The position numbers and the translations under genes are program-made. Below are positions 18,710 to 28,457 of a stretch of DNA of 64,000 bases, piece after piece; within the stretch, counting starts at the first letter, position 1; each line of letters starts with the position of its first letter. Source of the stretch: Stutzerimonas stutzeri (GTDB lineage Bacteria; Pseudomonadota; Gammaproteobacteria; Pseudomonadales; Pseudomonadaceae); the NCBI RefSeq assembly GCF_024448895.1, contig NZ_JAMOIC010000006.1:1-64000 (forward strand), read 5' to 3'. The notes beneath the pieces are model-generated. The model ran no database searches. It worked only from the letters and a program-made list of their open reading frames with translations, and had not been told where the DNA came from.

Positions 18710-18880
18710 CTGGCCTTGGGGTTGATGGTGGCGCTCGGGGTGACGACTGCTTAACAGGCGAGCAGACCGCGGGAGCGAGACGTGGCCCGATTATATCGGA
18801 ATATGTCATTCAGGCCACTGTCAGGCTCTGGGCGGTTCGGCAAGAATGACTTCTCGATGTGTACCAATAGGATGATCGTT

Positions 18881-19771
18881 ATGAAATACAAAGCGCTTTC
18901 TCTCGCCCTCGGTATTGCATATGCCGCCCTCGCTGCACCAGCGTTTGCCGGCGCGGATGCCTCCGACGCTCCCAAAGCAGTGCATAAAGTGGATCTACAG
19001 CAGATTCGTAACGCAACGGTGAAGATCTCGTACGGCGGTACGACCTTCCTGATTGATCCCATGCTGGCTAAAAAGGCTGCCTATCCAGGGTTTGAAAACA
19101 CCTACCGAAGCAACCTTCGCAATCCGTTGGTTGATCTGACCGAATCACCAGAACAGGTCATCTCCGGTGTCGACGCAGTAATCGTCACCCATACACACCT
19201 GGATCACTGGGACGAGGCTGCGCAAAAAGCCCTGCCGAAGGACATCCCGTTATTCGCCCAACATGAAGACGATGCGCAGCTGATTCGTTCCCAAGGGTTC
19301 AGGAATGTACGCGTACTGACTGACGAAGCGGAGTTCGGCGGCGTCAAGCTCACCAAGACTGGAGGCCAACATGGTACTGACGAAATGTATGCCGTGCCCG
19401 CGCTCGCAGAACCGTTAGGCGAAGCGATGGGCGTCGTTTTTCAAGCCCCAGGCTACAAAACCCTTTACCTGGCAGGTGACACGATCTGGCGTAAAGAAGT
19501 CGATGAGGCGATCGAAACGTTCCGCCCGAAAGTTATCGTGCTCAATGCAGGTAAGGCGAAAATGATCGGGTTCGAAGGCGCGATCATCATGGGCGAGGAA
19601 GACGTTCTGCGTGCTTCCAAGGCAGCGAAAGACGCGAGAATCGTCGCCGTGCACATGGACGCAGTGAACCACATGTCCCTGAGCCGCGAAGACCTGCATA
19701 CCTACGTCAGAAAGCAGGGCATCGAGAGCCGCGTTGATATTCCTGAAGACGGCGCTTCATTGGCGTTTTGA
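18881..19771 (+). CDS. Secreted metallo-beta-lactamase-fold hydrolase (UlaG-like)
   Basis: 296 residues with a Sec signal peptide (LALGIAYAALAAPAFAGA). The metal-site motif HTHLDHWDE (His104, His106, Asp108, His109) is intact, with further ligands in GGQHGTDEMY, AGDTIW and VHMDAVNH. The fold resembles UlaG and other hydrolases of the beta-lactamase superfamily. The substrate cannot be told; the export signal places it in the periplasm. I start at the ATG at 18881 because the signal peptide begins there. It is divergent from the GlxA-type regulator. Confidence 0.8.
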   Translation: MKYKALSLALGIAYAALAAPAFAGADASDAPKAVHKVDLQQIRNATVKISYGGTTFLIDPMLAKKAAYPGFENTYRSNLRNPLVDLTESPEQVISGVDAVIVTHTHLDHWDEAAQKALPKDIPLFAQHEDDAQLIRSQGFRNVRVLTDEAEFGGVKLTKTGGQHGTDEMYAVPALAEPLGEAMGVVFQAPGYKTLYLAGDTIWRKEVDEAIETFRPKVIVLNAGKAKMIGFEGAIIMGEEDVLRASKAAKDARIVAVHMDAVNHMSLSREDLHTYVRKQGIESRVDIPEDGASLAF

Positions 19772-19917
19772 CTCATTTAGCAAAGCTCGTCGCTGAGGCA
19801 GTTGGATTCGCCCGACCTGTAGAGATCTGGCCATTCGTGCTCCTCTCTACAAGCCCCTGCACTCGACGAGCAGCCCACTCGCCAACACTACGTTGGTACC
19901 TGCCATCGAGCGAGCAA

Positions 19918-20028
19918 ACCTGAATCGCCGCCTCAGCATAAGCATGTGATAACGCGGCGTGCGGCGCCGCCCCCTGTCGCAGCTGTGCGACGGTTCGGTT
20001 GCGTCAGACCGCTTCAACTGTGGGCCCA
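19918..20028 (+). repeat. Second copy of the alcohol-operon activator region
   Basis: About 110 bp resembling 11567-11690 in order and content: CTGAATCG..CCTC.GCATAAGC, then GCGGCGTGCGGCGC, one TGTCGC-N6-GCGACG palindrome (19975-19992), and CGGTTGCG.CAGA followed by CTGTGGG. It lacks the first palindrome, and no GG-N10-GC promoter follows before the gene at 20152. The gap 19772-20151 holds nothing else I recognise. Confidence 0.7.
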
Positions 20029-20151
20029 TCGCTGGTCAGTCGGGGACCCTCTGTTGAGCAACCGCTCTCGTCTTGAGAACCGCCCCTTCTCTGCGAGAAC
20101 TTAGCGTCTCGGTCTTGTTCACATAAAAGACAGTCCAACGGGAGAACGAGA

Positions 20152-20505
20152 ATGAAAAAACCAGTTTCCGCTCTACTAGGCTTGGTCTTCGCTATTCCAG
20201 TCCTCGCCCAGGAGCCCCTGGTTGCCACGCGACTGCACGGGATGGACCTGGAACTCGAAGAGCTGGGCGTGCCTTCGGCTTCGTCGGAGAAAGTCGATCT
20301 GAAGGGTGTCCCTGCCATCAAAGTAAAAAACAGAAGCCAAGAAATTGCCTCGTGTCAGTTTCACGCTCTGCCAGAAGAAACGGCAATGACTGCCACGCCC
20401 GCTGAGTCGATCAGTCCCAATGAAGAGGTCGTCATGCAGGTACCGGGCAAATATTCAGCTGGCGGGCCGATCGCCTTGCTGGTTTGCCAGCCAGAGGGCG
20501 CTTAA
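20152..20505 (+). CDS. Small secreted protein of unknown function
   Basis: 117 residues. The signal peptide MKKPVSALLGLVFAIPVLAQ gives a mature periplasmic domain of about 97 residues with two cysteines (EIASCQFHALPEE and ALLVCQPEGA) that could form a disulfide, and a beta-rich pattern. GGGAG-type ribosome site (ACGGGAGAACGAG) just before the ATG. No pathway is evident. It follows the duplicated activator region but has no sigma-54 promoter. Confidence 0.7.
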   Translation: MKKPVSALLGLVFAIPVLAQEPLVATRLHGMDLELEELGVPSASSEKVDLKGVPAIKVKNRSQEIASCQFHALPEETAMTATPAESISPNEEVVMQVPGKYSAGGPIALLVCQPEGA

Positions 20506-20917
20506 ATCGTTGATTTATGCGAAGGCGGTTGCATGATGTGCTGGCACGGACGGCCGCCTCATAAGGTCTGTTCATCACACCTTAGGCGCGAGACAGCAGC
20601 TTTCTGGCAGCGAAACCCTGTGGCAGCCGTAACGGCAGACCGCCACCTACGAGTTTGCTGTTAAAGGGGCAAAGCTCGAATATCTCAATTATCTGATGCT
20701 GACCTGTAACTATAGAATTCAGGCTAGCAACCGATACCCTAGATCAGGACGATGTCGCGAAGCGTCGCTCGTGACCTGTGAATAAAGCACTGCCGATAGT
20801 CGACGTTTCTACAAAAGTTGAGCCTTTCTCCGGCTACAGCGTCGACAAAGGGGGACGATACTGCGATCGAGCCATGCCGCAGTAAACTTGTTGCTGAGCA
20901 CATCGAAGCCAACAATC
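20506..20917. other. Intergenic gap, no gene seen
   Basis: Only a loose GC-rich inverted repeat (around 20525-20565) is visible. No open frame with a convincing start or ribosome site, and no recognisable promoter. Confidence 0.5.
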
Positions 20918-22174
20918 ATGAGCACTTCGAACACACCGCTTCTTTCCGCCGTCTGGTCCACGGACGAGCTGGGCATCTGCGTCGCCAGTCAGGAAAGCCC
21001 TTGCGGACTTATCCCCGCAATGGAGGGCTTAACGTTATGTGCATGGCTGGCAGCGATACAGGCTGATGACGACCCAGAGATCGCGATGAACCTTGCGGTG
21101 GCCTTGGAGCGAGTCACTCCTTTTCAAATCGAAGCGCCCATTCATTGCATGGACGGAACGACGCGGCGTGTGATTATTTCAGGCCTGCCAGATTGCCGAC
21201 TTGGTGCTTCTGGCATGCATTATCAAGGCTTCATTCTGGACATAACCGGGCACCGGGAGGCATTGGAGGACGCGCTGCGCACCGCGGCGGAGTACCGTCT
21301 GTTGATTGAAAACAGCACCGACCTGATCGCTCATTGCAACACCGACGGCAGGTACGTTTCGATATCGCCGTCTTACAGCAGAATGATAGGTTGGCCAGGC
21401 GATGAAATAGTGGGCCAACGGGTGTTGGATTTCCTGCATCCCGAGGACCGCGCACCTGCAGCGCATGCTCTGGATCAGATCTTAAACGGGGCCGTGCTGC
21501 CGGACGCAGTGGAGGTGCGCAAGCGGCATCGCGATGGCTACTACATTGCGCTTGGCACCAAGGCCTGTAGCGTCATCGATCCTCACACCGGCAACAGCAT
21601 CGGTGCCGTACTGGTTTCGCGTGACATTACCCGCGACAAGGAAAAGCTTGGGAAGCTCGTGCACATGGCAACCCGAGACACGCTAACTGGATTGCCAAAT
21701 CGCGCCTGGATCACCGATCGGGTCGGATGCATGCTCGCCGAGGGCGACGATCAGGCATACACGACCGTCTTTTTTATTGACCTCAATGGATTCAAGGCAG
21801 TCAACGACTCGATGGGACACGCGGCAGGAGATACTTTGCTGCAACAGGTAAGCGAACGGCTACAGCGCTGCATGCGCCCAGGTGACTCGGTGGCACGCCT
21901 GGGCGGAGACGAATTCGTAGTAGCAGCGACGTGCAGCGATCGCCAGGTGGCATCTGGAATCGCTCAGCGTCTGCTCGACTGCTTGGAAGTGCCATTCACC
22001 ATCGATGGCAGGGAAGTAGAGATCGGGGCGGCTGTTGGCATCAGCCTGGCTCGATTCGGGACGGCATCGACCAAACTGTTATTTGAACGTGCCGATACCG
22101 CGATGTACCAGGCCAAAGCACGAGGTGATCGATCATATCGATTCTTCGAACCGCCAACGCCGCCTCTTACCTAA
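20918..22174 (+). CDS. PAS-GGDEF diguanylate cyclase
   Basis: About 418 residues from the ATG at 20918; a TTG start 30 nt upstream is less likely. The N-terminal ~120 residues are a degenerate PAS-like unit ending in a PAC-type GFILDITGHRE. A clear PAS domain follows (YRLLIENSTDLIAHCNTDGRYVSISPS to GAVLVSRDITRDKE). The GGDEF domain begins RDTLTGLPNRAW, with an intact active site GGDEF at 329-333 and an inhibitory I-site RPGD five residues before it. It should make cyclic-di-GMP from two GTP and be product-inhibited. There is no membrane segment, so it is a cytosolic sensor. Monocistronic. Confidence 0.88.
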   Translation: MSTSNTPLLSAVWSTDELGICVASQESPCGLIPAMEGLTLCAWLAAIQADDDPEIAMNLAVALERVTPFQIEAPIHCMDGTTRRVIISGLPDCRLGASGMHYQGFILDITGHREALEDALRTAAEYRLLIENSTDLIAHCNTDGRYVSISPSYSRMIGWPGDEIVGQRVLDFLHPEDRAPAAHALDQILNGAVLPDAVEVRKRHRDGYYIALGTKACSVIDPHTGNSIGAVLVSRDITRDKEKLGKLVHMATRDTLTGLPNRAWITDRVGCMLAEGDDQAYTTVFFIDLNGFKAVNDSMGHAAGDTLLQQVSERLQRCMRPGDSVARLGGDEFVVAATCSDRQVASGIAQRLLDCLEVPFTIDGREVEIGAAVGISLARFGTASTKLLFERADTAMYQAKARGDRSYRFFEPPTPPLT

Positions 22175-22335
22175 TACACGTTGTTCTGGTTCCGGCATCG
22201 CCGCTCGCGATGAAATGCTTGAAATCATAGCAAGCCTTCAATCAGACATTCATACGCCCTCCTGGCCAAAAGCAGACTTGCGCCAGCCACAATCAATTCG
22301 ATTGGCTAGCGCAGTCCGTTTTGCGCGCATCGTTG

Positions 22336-23370
22336 CTAATACTTACCTACCGCGTTGAAAAACCATCCTTGGCTTCGGTATGAGAGGTCGGTCAGATCGT
22401 CACTGAAATCGCTGAAGTTATAGCCGACCCCCGCTTTGAAGTGGTTGCCAAAGTGGCGGTACACGCCCACCAGCGCACCGGTTTTACTGTCTCTGGCCTC
22501 AGACTCCTCGCGACGACGCAACTCCATCATCAGGTCCCATTTTTTGACCACATGCCAGTCGACCCGGGCGGCGTAGAGTTGACCGCGACTGTCGAACCAG
22601 TCGGCCGAAGTGTCACGGCTCATGCGCAGCTCGCTCAAGCGATACGCGTATTTACCGCCCACGCTCCAGCGTTCGGTCAGATCGTAGATGCCATCGATGG
22701 CGAACACATGGCTGCGCTGGGCGTAATCGACGTTCGAGCCAGTGGCGGTCGACACCTGATCCGGCGGCGGCAGGTCTGCCAGATACGTGTACTTTGTCAG
22801 CAGGTTCAGGCGGTCGTTGAGCACCGGCCGATAGGCATAGCCGAGCGATGCCTCGACGAAGTCGCCATCGAAATAATCGCCACGGTCGGAATCACCGATC
22901 GAGAAGTCGAGCCTGCCGAGGAATCGCCAGTCCGGGTTCACCTGATAGCTCAGGTTATTTCGCATCAGCCACACCGACAGATCCTGAACCTGGCTGCTGT
23001 CCTGACGATACTCCAGCCGGCTCGCATAGCGCAGGTCACCGTTGCTGTAACCAACCTTGGCCCCGTAAGCGCGACGCTTGAGCTCGTACTCTGTTTCGGT
23101 ATTGAAGGTACCAAACTCGGTGGTGATGCCGTAGTTCCAGTGTTCATCCGGTGCGAAATCCAGCCCATAGCCCTGTATCAGGCCTGCCTGATCACCGTGC
23201 TGCATTCGTTGCTCGGCATACACACTGGTGCTGTCTGCCCAGCGAGAACGGGCCCCTGTTACGACTTGCCCGGTACGGCCAGTGCCCACCAGCCCGCTGC
23301 GGCTGGCAAACCCGTCGTCGCCGCGGTCGCTGTCGAGCTAGTAGATGCCATCTTGACCGGAGTCGCCGCT
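22336..23370 (-). pseudogene. 5'-truncated outer-membrane beta-barrel gene
   Basis: The visible ~330 codons encode only the C-terminal barrel of a larger outer-membrane protein: alternating strands such as YGLDFAPDEHWNYGITTEFGTF, WRFLGRLDFSIG and FKAGVGYNFSDFSDDLTDLSYRSQGWFFN, ending in an aromatic residue (VGKY). There is no start codon or signal peptide. Reading upstream in frame gives SGDSGQDGIY, then TAG (23338-23340), then LDSDRGDDGFASRSGLVGTGRTGQ, a natural continuation with one nonsense codon. A TGA at 23371-23373 ends the homologous part. The rest of the gene is missing, so this is a remnant. Confidence 0.7.
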
Positions 23371-23494
23371 TCATTGAGCAGGCTAAGATCAGTCGAACCT
23401 GACTATTCGGTCGGCTCGCGACTTGCTACACGAGGGCGCCACCCTGCAGATAGGATTGCCCTAATGCCTAACGTGTACTGCGCGACCTGCAACC

Positions 23495-24706
23495 TCATCG
23501 TGCCGTGACAACGTCGACCCGAACTTTAAACCCAATGAAAACAGCGGCGAGCAGCATCACAACGCCTGCGGCAATAAATACGCCTGTTACGCCACCGAAT
23601 CCAAAGACTAGTCCACCCAGAGCCGCGCCCGCCGCGATCGAGAATTGTACGGAGGCAACCACCATGCCACCCGCTGTTTCCGCTTGATCCGGAACAGCGC
23701 GAGCAACCCAGTTTGACCACGCTACCGGGACGCCACCGAATGCCAATCCCCACAACGCCACCAGCAGCACCAGACCCGTTGTCTGGACGGGTAGCCAGAT
23801 CATGGCAAGCGCTGCTACGCCCACCAGTGCAGGCATCGATATCAGAGTAGCGCGCAAGCTGCGCTGCATTAGCCAGCCGGCCAGCAGGGTACCTACGAAA
23901 TTGGCCACTCCGAACCCAAGCAGCATCAAAGACAACCCATCTACGTCAATTCCAGCGATGCTTTCAAGACCAGGGCGAATGTAGGTGAACAGCGCGTACT
24001 GCCCTGTATGTGCCAGTATGCATCCCAGCATTCCCATTGCTATGCCGTGGCGGCGGAGCAACTCCATCACCGATGCTGCTCTTACGGTTTTGCGTGGGGC
24101 CATGCTGGGGAGCGTGAATAGCTGGAAGAGCAGAGTCAGTGTGCCAACGGCTGCTGCCGCTACAAAAGCACTACGCCATCCATATAGCCCGCCCATGTAG
24201 CTTCCTAGCGGTACTGAGACTACGGTACCGACGGCGATACCGCTGAAAATGATGGAGAGCGCACGTGGAACGAGATTCGCCGGAACCAGGCGCATGGCAA
24301 TGGCTGCGGCCATGCTCCAGAACCCACCCAATGCGATGCCCAATAGGACTCGCATTGCCAGCAGAACAGTGAGGCTTGAAGAAAGCGCCACCAGTAGGTT
24401 GGAGACAATCATAAGTACCGTGAAGCCCAGCAGTACCAAACGCCGATCAAGCTTGCGAGTCAGGCCAGGAACCAGCAAGCCAGCGAACAGCGCCACCACT
24501 GCCGTTACGGTCACAGCCTGGCCGGTAAGTGCCTCCGAAACGCCAAGGTCTTCAGCCATCGGTGTCAACAGACTAGCGGGTAGATATTCCGCGGTCAGTA
24601 AACCGAATACCCCCATCGCCAGCGAAAAAACGGCCATCCAGGCCGACTCTGTCGATTCCGCATTGGCCGAATCGCCTGGCGCAGCATCAATCACTTCATT
24701 GCTCAT
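23495..24706 (-). CDS. MFS transporter (AraJ/DHA1-type efflux)
   Basis: 403 residues, twelve predicted membrane segments. Typical DHA1 features are GVFGLLTAEYLPASLLTPMAEDLGVSEALTGQ in segment 1 and the following loop, and LDRRLVLLGF after segment 2. An ~25-residue hydrophilic N-terminus precedes segment 1. It probably exports a small molecule such as a drug or sugar-like compound. I prefer the ATG at 24706 over an upstream start 33 nt away. It is divergent from an AraC regulator with a 99-bp shared promoter region. Confidence 0.85.
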   Translation of the reverse strand: MSNEVIDAAPGDSANAESTESAWMAVFSLAMGVFGLLTAEYLPASLLTPMAEDLGVSEALTGQAVTVTAVVALFAGLLVPGLTRKLDRRLVLLGFTVLMIVSNLLVALSSSLTVLLAMRVLLGIALGGFWSMAAAIAMRLVPANLVPRALSIIFSGIAVGTVVSVPLGSYMGGLYGWRSAFVAAAAVGTLTLLFQLFTLPSMAPRKTVRAASVMELLRRHGIAMGMLGCILAHTGQYALFTYIRPGLESIAGIDVDGLSLMLLGFGVANFVGTLLAGWLMQRSLRATLISMPALVGVAALAMIWLPVQTTGLVLLVALWGLAFGGVPVAWSNWVARAVPDQAETAGGMVVASVQFSIAAGAALGGLVFGFGGVTGVFIAAGVVMLLAAVFIGFKVRVDVVTAR

Positions 24707-24805
24707 CTGAATAGATCCTAGATAACGATTACAGCTCAAAGTCTAGGGACGAGCGCTAGGATGAACTATGATGTCGAGTCCGGTTTTTTTGATCAAAACA
24801 CCTAG

Positions 24806-25765
24806 ATGACTGAATTCGAACAGTTCGCCTTGTCGTCCGATCTCATCAGCGAGCTGTTGACGGGCATGCGCCTGCGGGGCGTTCAGTACCGTCGCATTCA
24901 AACCGGCCCATCGTTTGGCCTCGGCTTCGGTGACAGACCGAAACACGCGCACTTTTATTACCTCGCGGTTGGTACCGCCTACCTGCGTGAAGGTGGCGGT
25001 GCTGTACACGTGCTCTCGGCTGGCAGCGCAGTGTTCATGCCCCAAGGTACAAAGCATCAGTTGCTTTCGGACACGCAGGTAACGTCTCAACAGATCGACA
25101 GCTTCGAGGCCGTCCCTTTAGGGGAGGCTGTTAGCGGGGTCGATACATGCCCCAGTACTCACCCAACGCCAAGCGCAGTCCTTTTTTACGGTTGCATGGA
25201 GTTCGACCTCGGCGGCATGCAGGGTCTCGGAAAGCTGATGCCTGGCGTCATGGTGGCTGACACCGAGGGGCGGCGTTACGATGGCCTGCTGCCCATTCTG
25301 GACGCCATGAAACGTGAAATCTGCGCTGGGCGTATCGGCTTTGCTGGGATTCTGGCTCGATTGGCCGAAGTAGCCGCCGCAATGATCGTTCGTGGGTGGA
25401 TCGAGTGCGGTTGTGAGAACGCCTCCGGCCTTGTAGCGGCATTGCGCGACCCACGTCTTGCACGCGCGATACTGGCACTGCATCGCCACCCTGGGAAGGA
25501 GTGGACTGTTGCTCAATTGGCTGAACAATCCTACGTCTCGCGTTCTGTTTTTGCCCAAAGGTTTCAGGCCACGATAGGAGTGCCGCCGCTACGATATGCA
25601 ACGGAGTTGCGAATGCGCCTTGCCAGCCAGTGGCTCAGCCAAGAAAAGCTGCCGATCGATACCGTAGCTCATCGTCTTGGCTATGCATCTCAAGCTGCGT
25701 TCAGTCGGGCATTCAAGCGGATTACCGGGCAGTCACCGGGAGCCATTCGGCAAACGCTTGTGTAA
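24806..25765 (+). CDS. AraC-family regulator with a cupin sensor
   Basis: 319 residues. The N-terminal cupin (AraC_binding type) has HFYYLAVGTAYLRE, then GSAVFMPQGTKHQLL. The C-terminal AraC helix-turn-helix pair is VAQLAEQSYVSRSVFAQRF and IDTVAHRLGYASQAAFSRAF. It probably controls the divergent MFS gene. Ligand unknown. Confidence 0.88.
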   Translation: MTEFEQFALSSDLISELLTGMRLRGVQYRRIQTGPSFGLGFGDRPKHAHFYYLAVGTAYLREGGGAVHVLSAGSAVFMPQGTKHQLLSDTQVTSQQIDSFEAVPLGEAVSGVDTCPSTHPTPSAVLFYGCMEFDLGGMQGLGKLMPGVMVADTEGRRYDGLLPILDAMKREICAGRIGFAGILARLAEVAAAMIVRGWIECGCENASGLVAALRDPRLARAILALHRHPGKEWTVAQLAEQSYVSRSVFAQRFQATIGVPPLRYATELRMRLASQWLSQEKLPIDTVAHRLGYASQAAFSRAFKRITGQSPGAIRQTLV

Positions 25766-26067
25766 CCTGAAGCTAGCATGGTGCCCTATCTATTCGATGC
25801 GGTGCGAGGCTAGATAGTTACCTTCAGAAGCGGTGGCGCCTGACGTTTTCCGTTAGGCGCTCCCGGTACCGTTTCTACCTGGATGGCTGCTTCTAGCCGA
25901 GAGCGGCCCATTCAAACCTGTCACCGGCCGCCCCGACCGAACTTGCAGTCAGAAAGTAAGCAAGACTGGCCAATCATTACTCGTCCAGGCGCATGATTGG
26001 CGGCGTGCTTGGATCGACCGCTAGCCGCTGTCTCGAATGGCGCCAATCGCTGGCACCCTATGCATCA
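25766..26067. other. Intergenic gap holding a dispersed repeat
   Basis: It contains GCCGAGAGCGGCC at 25896-25908, copy 4 of the GC-rich repeat family. No gene, terminator or promoter is clear in the rest. Confidence 0.5.
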
Positions 26068-27354
26068 TCAAGCGGAATTCCAGCGCTTAAACAACACGCT
26101 GGCGTTGACGCCGCCGAATCCGAAGCCATTCGACAGGGCGTAGTCGATCGGCATTTTTCGCGCGATCAGGCCAACCAGATCGAGTCCTTCGGCTGCCCCG
26201 TCGGGGTTATGCAGGTTGAGCGTGGGTGGCACGACCTGATCACGTAATGCCAGGACAGTAAAGATGGCTTCGATGCCCCCGGCCGCGCCCAGTAGGTGGC
26301 CGGTACTGGACTTGGTCGAGGAGATGGCAACACCCGATCCCGACCCGAAAACCGACCGGATGGCTGCCAATTCGCCCCGGTCGCCCACCTGAGTGGAGGT
26401 CGCATGGGCGTTAATGTGCTGAACCTCATGTGGAGATACGCCGCCCTGCTTGAGGGCCTGCTCCATTGCTCGTCGCGCACCGTTTCCATTGGCAGGGCCG
26501 GCTGTCAGGTGATAGGCATCGGCACTCGTCCCGTAACCGACCAGCTCAGCCAGGGGCTGTGCGCCACGCGCTAGCGCGTGCTCGAGCGATTCGATGACCA
26601 GCAAGCCCGCGCCCTCGGCCATGACGAAGCCCTCCCGGTCGCGGTCGAACGGTCGAGACGCCTGCTGCGGCCGGTCATTGAATACGGTTGAAAGTGCCCG
26701 TGCCGCCGCAAAACTCCCCAGAGTGACGCGATGAATGGCCGCCTCGGTCCCGCCGCAGATGGCAATGTCCGCTTCGCCGCTGCGGATCAGCCGCGCCGCA
26801 TCGCCAATGGCTTGCACGCCGGCAGCACAGGCCGTGACAGGTGCGCCGAGCGGGCCCTTGAAACCATGCTGGATGGAGATGTGCCCGGCCGCCATGTTGG
26901 CGAGAAACGACGGCGCCGTGAACGGTGAGAGCCTGCGAGGTCCCCGACTGTCCGTGGTGCGCACCGCCTCGGCGATGGCATCGAACCCACCGACCCCTGA
27001 AGCGATAATGGTCGCGGTTCGCGCCTGCCCCGCCTCATCGGCCGGATGCCAGCCTGCTTGCGCAAGCGCCTCCTGCGCAGCCACCAGCGCAAACTCGATG
27101 AAACGATCCATCTTCTTGCGGTCCTTTGCAGCGATGTAGCGATCCGGGTCATAGCCCGCCTCGCTATCCTCCGCCACGCTTGGCACGCGCCCCGCGATGC
27201 TGCACCCCGTCCCCTCTGCCAGATCCTCAGGCAGTGCACGAATGCCCGACTGCCCAGCCAGCAGACGTGACCACGCAACCTGCGTCCCACAGCCCAACGG
27301 GCCCACGAGTCCAGTTCCCGTAACAACTACACGGACGGCATTTCCAACACTCAT
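26068..27354 (-). CDS. FabF-like beta-ketoacyl-ACP synthase II
   Basis: 428 residues covering the full condensing enzyme. The catalytic triad is present: Cys176 in APVTACAAG, His317 in NAHATSTQVGD and His353 in KSSTGHLLGAAGG (with Lys348). The glycine-rich end GFGFGGVNASVLF is intact. It condenses malonyl-ACP with an acyl-ACP. The housekeeping fabF normally sits beside acpP and fabG; this copy pairs with a PaaI-type thioesterase and a TetR repressor, so it is probably an accessory enzyme for a special acyl chain. It is the second gene of the unit, 117 bp after the thioesterase. Confidence 0.88.
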   Translation of the reverse strand: MSVGNAVRVVVTGTGLVGPLGCGTQVAWSRLLAGQSGIRALPEDLAEGTGCSIAGRVPSVAEDSEAGYDPDRYIAAKDRKKMDRFIEFALVAAQEALAQAGWHPADEAGQARTATIIASGVGGFDAIAEAVRTTDSRGPRRLSPFTAPSFLANMAAGHISIQHGFKGPLGAPVTACAAGVQAIGDAARLIRSGEADIAICGGTEAAIHRVTLGSFAAARALSTVFNDRPQQASRPFDRDREGFVMAEGAGLLVIESLEHALARGAQPLAELVGYGTSADAYHLTAGPANGNGARRAMEQALKQGGVSPHEVQHINAHATSTQVGDRGELAAIRSVFGSGSGVAISSTKSSTGHLLGAAGGIEAIFTVLALRDQVVPPTLNLHNPDGAAEGLDLVGLIARKMPIDYALSNGFGFGGVNASVLFKRWNSA

Positions 27355-27471
27355 ATCAAACCTCGTTTTCTTTGATGACCGCGATGGGGTCAGAGACCCC
27401 GCCTCCCGGTCTTGGCGGTGCTTACGTGTTCGTGCGCACTGACGCTGAATCTGCGTTGCGGGCGGTTAACC

Positions 27472-28011
27472 TCACGCGCCGGCCCCAAGAATCAAGCAGC
27501 TGGTCGAGCCGATGGCATAGAGGCGATCGTCCACGTCGTACAGCCGTCCCTCGGCCACCGCAGTAGAGCGTCCGACATGCACCACTCTCCCCTCTGCACG
27601 CACCGGTCCGACGCCGGCACGCAGCGCGCGGATGTAGGTCGTGCGCAGATCAGTCGTCGTATAGCCCTGCCCTGCTTCCAATCGGGTATGCACGGCGCAT
27701 CCCATGCAGGAGTCGAGCAACGTCGCGGCATACCCGCCGTGAACGCTTCCCAGCGGGTTGTAGTGGCGCTCATCAGGTGTGCCCTGAAAGACGAAATAGC
27801 CTGGCGCCCACTCCACCGGTACGAAATCCATCAGGTCGCCCATGGCCGGGCGCGGCAGCTCACCTCGGCCGATCGCCTCGAAGAAGTCCAGCGGGGCCAG
27901 CCCCAGCGCCTTGCTCGGTGGCACGGTGCCGACCGGTCCCATTCGGGCACGAATGGCCTCTTCGGCGTCCAGCCAGGCGGCTAACCGGGCTTCACGATCT
28001 GCGTAGTTCAT
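27472..28011 (-). CDS. PaaI-family hotdog thioesterase
   Basis: 179 residues from the ATG at 28011. The hotdog core is visible as NPLGSVHGGYAATLLDSCMGCAVHT (active-site HGG-type loop), then TTTDLRTTYIRALRAG, and RVVHVGRSTAVAEGRLYD. It hydrolyses acyl-CoA or acyl-ACP thioesters. It precedes the ketosynthase gene on the same strand and has the TetR-type operator at 28072-28085 just upstream. Confidence 0.85.
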   Translation of the reverse strand: MNYADREARLAAWLDAEEAIRARMGPVGTVPPSKALGLAPLDFFEAIGRGELPRPAMGDLMDFVPVEWAPGYFVFQGTPDERHYNPLGSVHGGYAATLLDSCMGCAVHTRLEAGQGYTTTDLRTTYIRALRAGVGPVRAEGRVVHVGRSTAVAEGRLYDVDDRLYAIGSTSCLILGAGA

Positions 28012-28071
28012 AGCGAGTCCTCGACTATCGGCGGTTTGAGCGCATTGGATTATGACCAGCATATAAAGCAT

Positions 28072-28085
28072 ATGATGCCCATCAT
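28072..28085. promoter_or_regulatory. Probable TetR operator upstream of the thioesterase
   Basis: ATGATGCCCATCAT is a near-palindrome 61 bp before the thioesterase ATG. It matches the reverse complement of the sequence at 29045-29058, next to the TetR gene, at 12 of 14 positions. The remaining stretch to 28457 shows no gene I can support. Confidence 0.6.
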
Positions 28086-28457
28086 GTAAAGCGTCAACCG
28101 GTGTACTTTCGATTGCTTTGCCGCCGCAACGGCAACGAAAGATTATGGGGCCTACCAGTCAGAGGCAGTGCTGGGAGAACTGGCGCCGGGGTGGCGTGCG
28201 AGTGCGAGCAGTGCTGCCCAGCATCACGCGCAGCGAGATATGGAAGCGCAGCGTGGCCGGCCTCGGGCAGTTGTCTAGCAACAGGTGATAGACGTCGAAG
28301 CGGTGGAGCACGCAGCCTTGCACGGCTGGAATCTGGGCGGTCCGTTACCCTTCCCTCATCGCCGGATGCCAAGGAGCGGAACGAATGTTGGCAGTGCGCG
28401 CAGCGCTCGGACCGAGCCTGTCGCGTGCCCAAGTAGCCCCCGCTATCGAAGCGAGTT

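Noticed and set aside
28094-28432. 112-residue minus-strand frame between the thioesterase and tetR
   Set aside because: The composition is Arg/Pro/Leu noise typical of non-coding GC-rich DNA, with no ribosome site.
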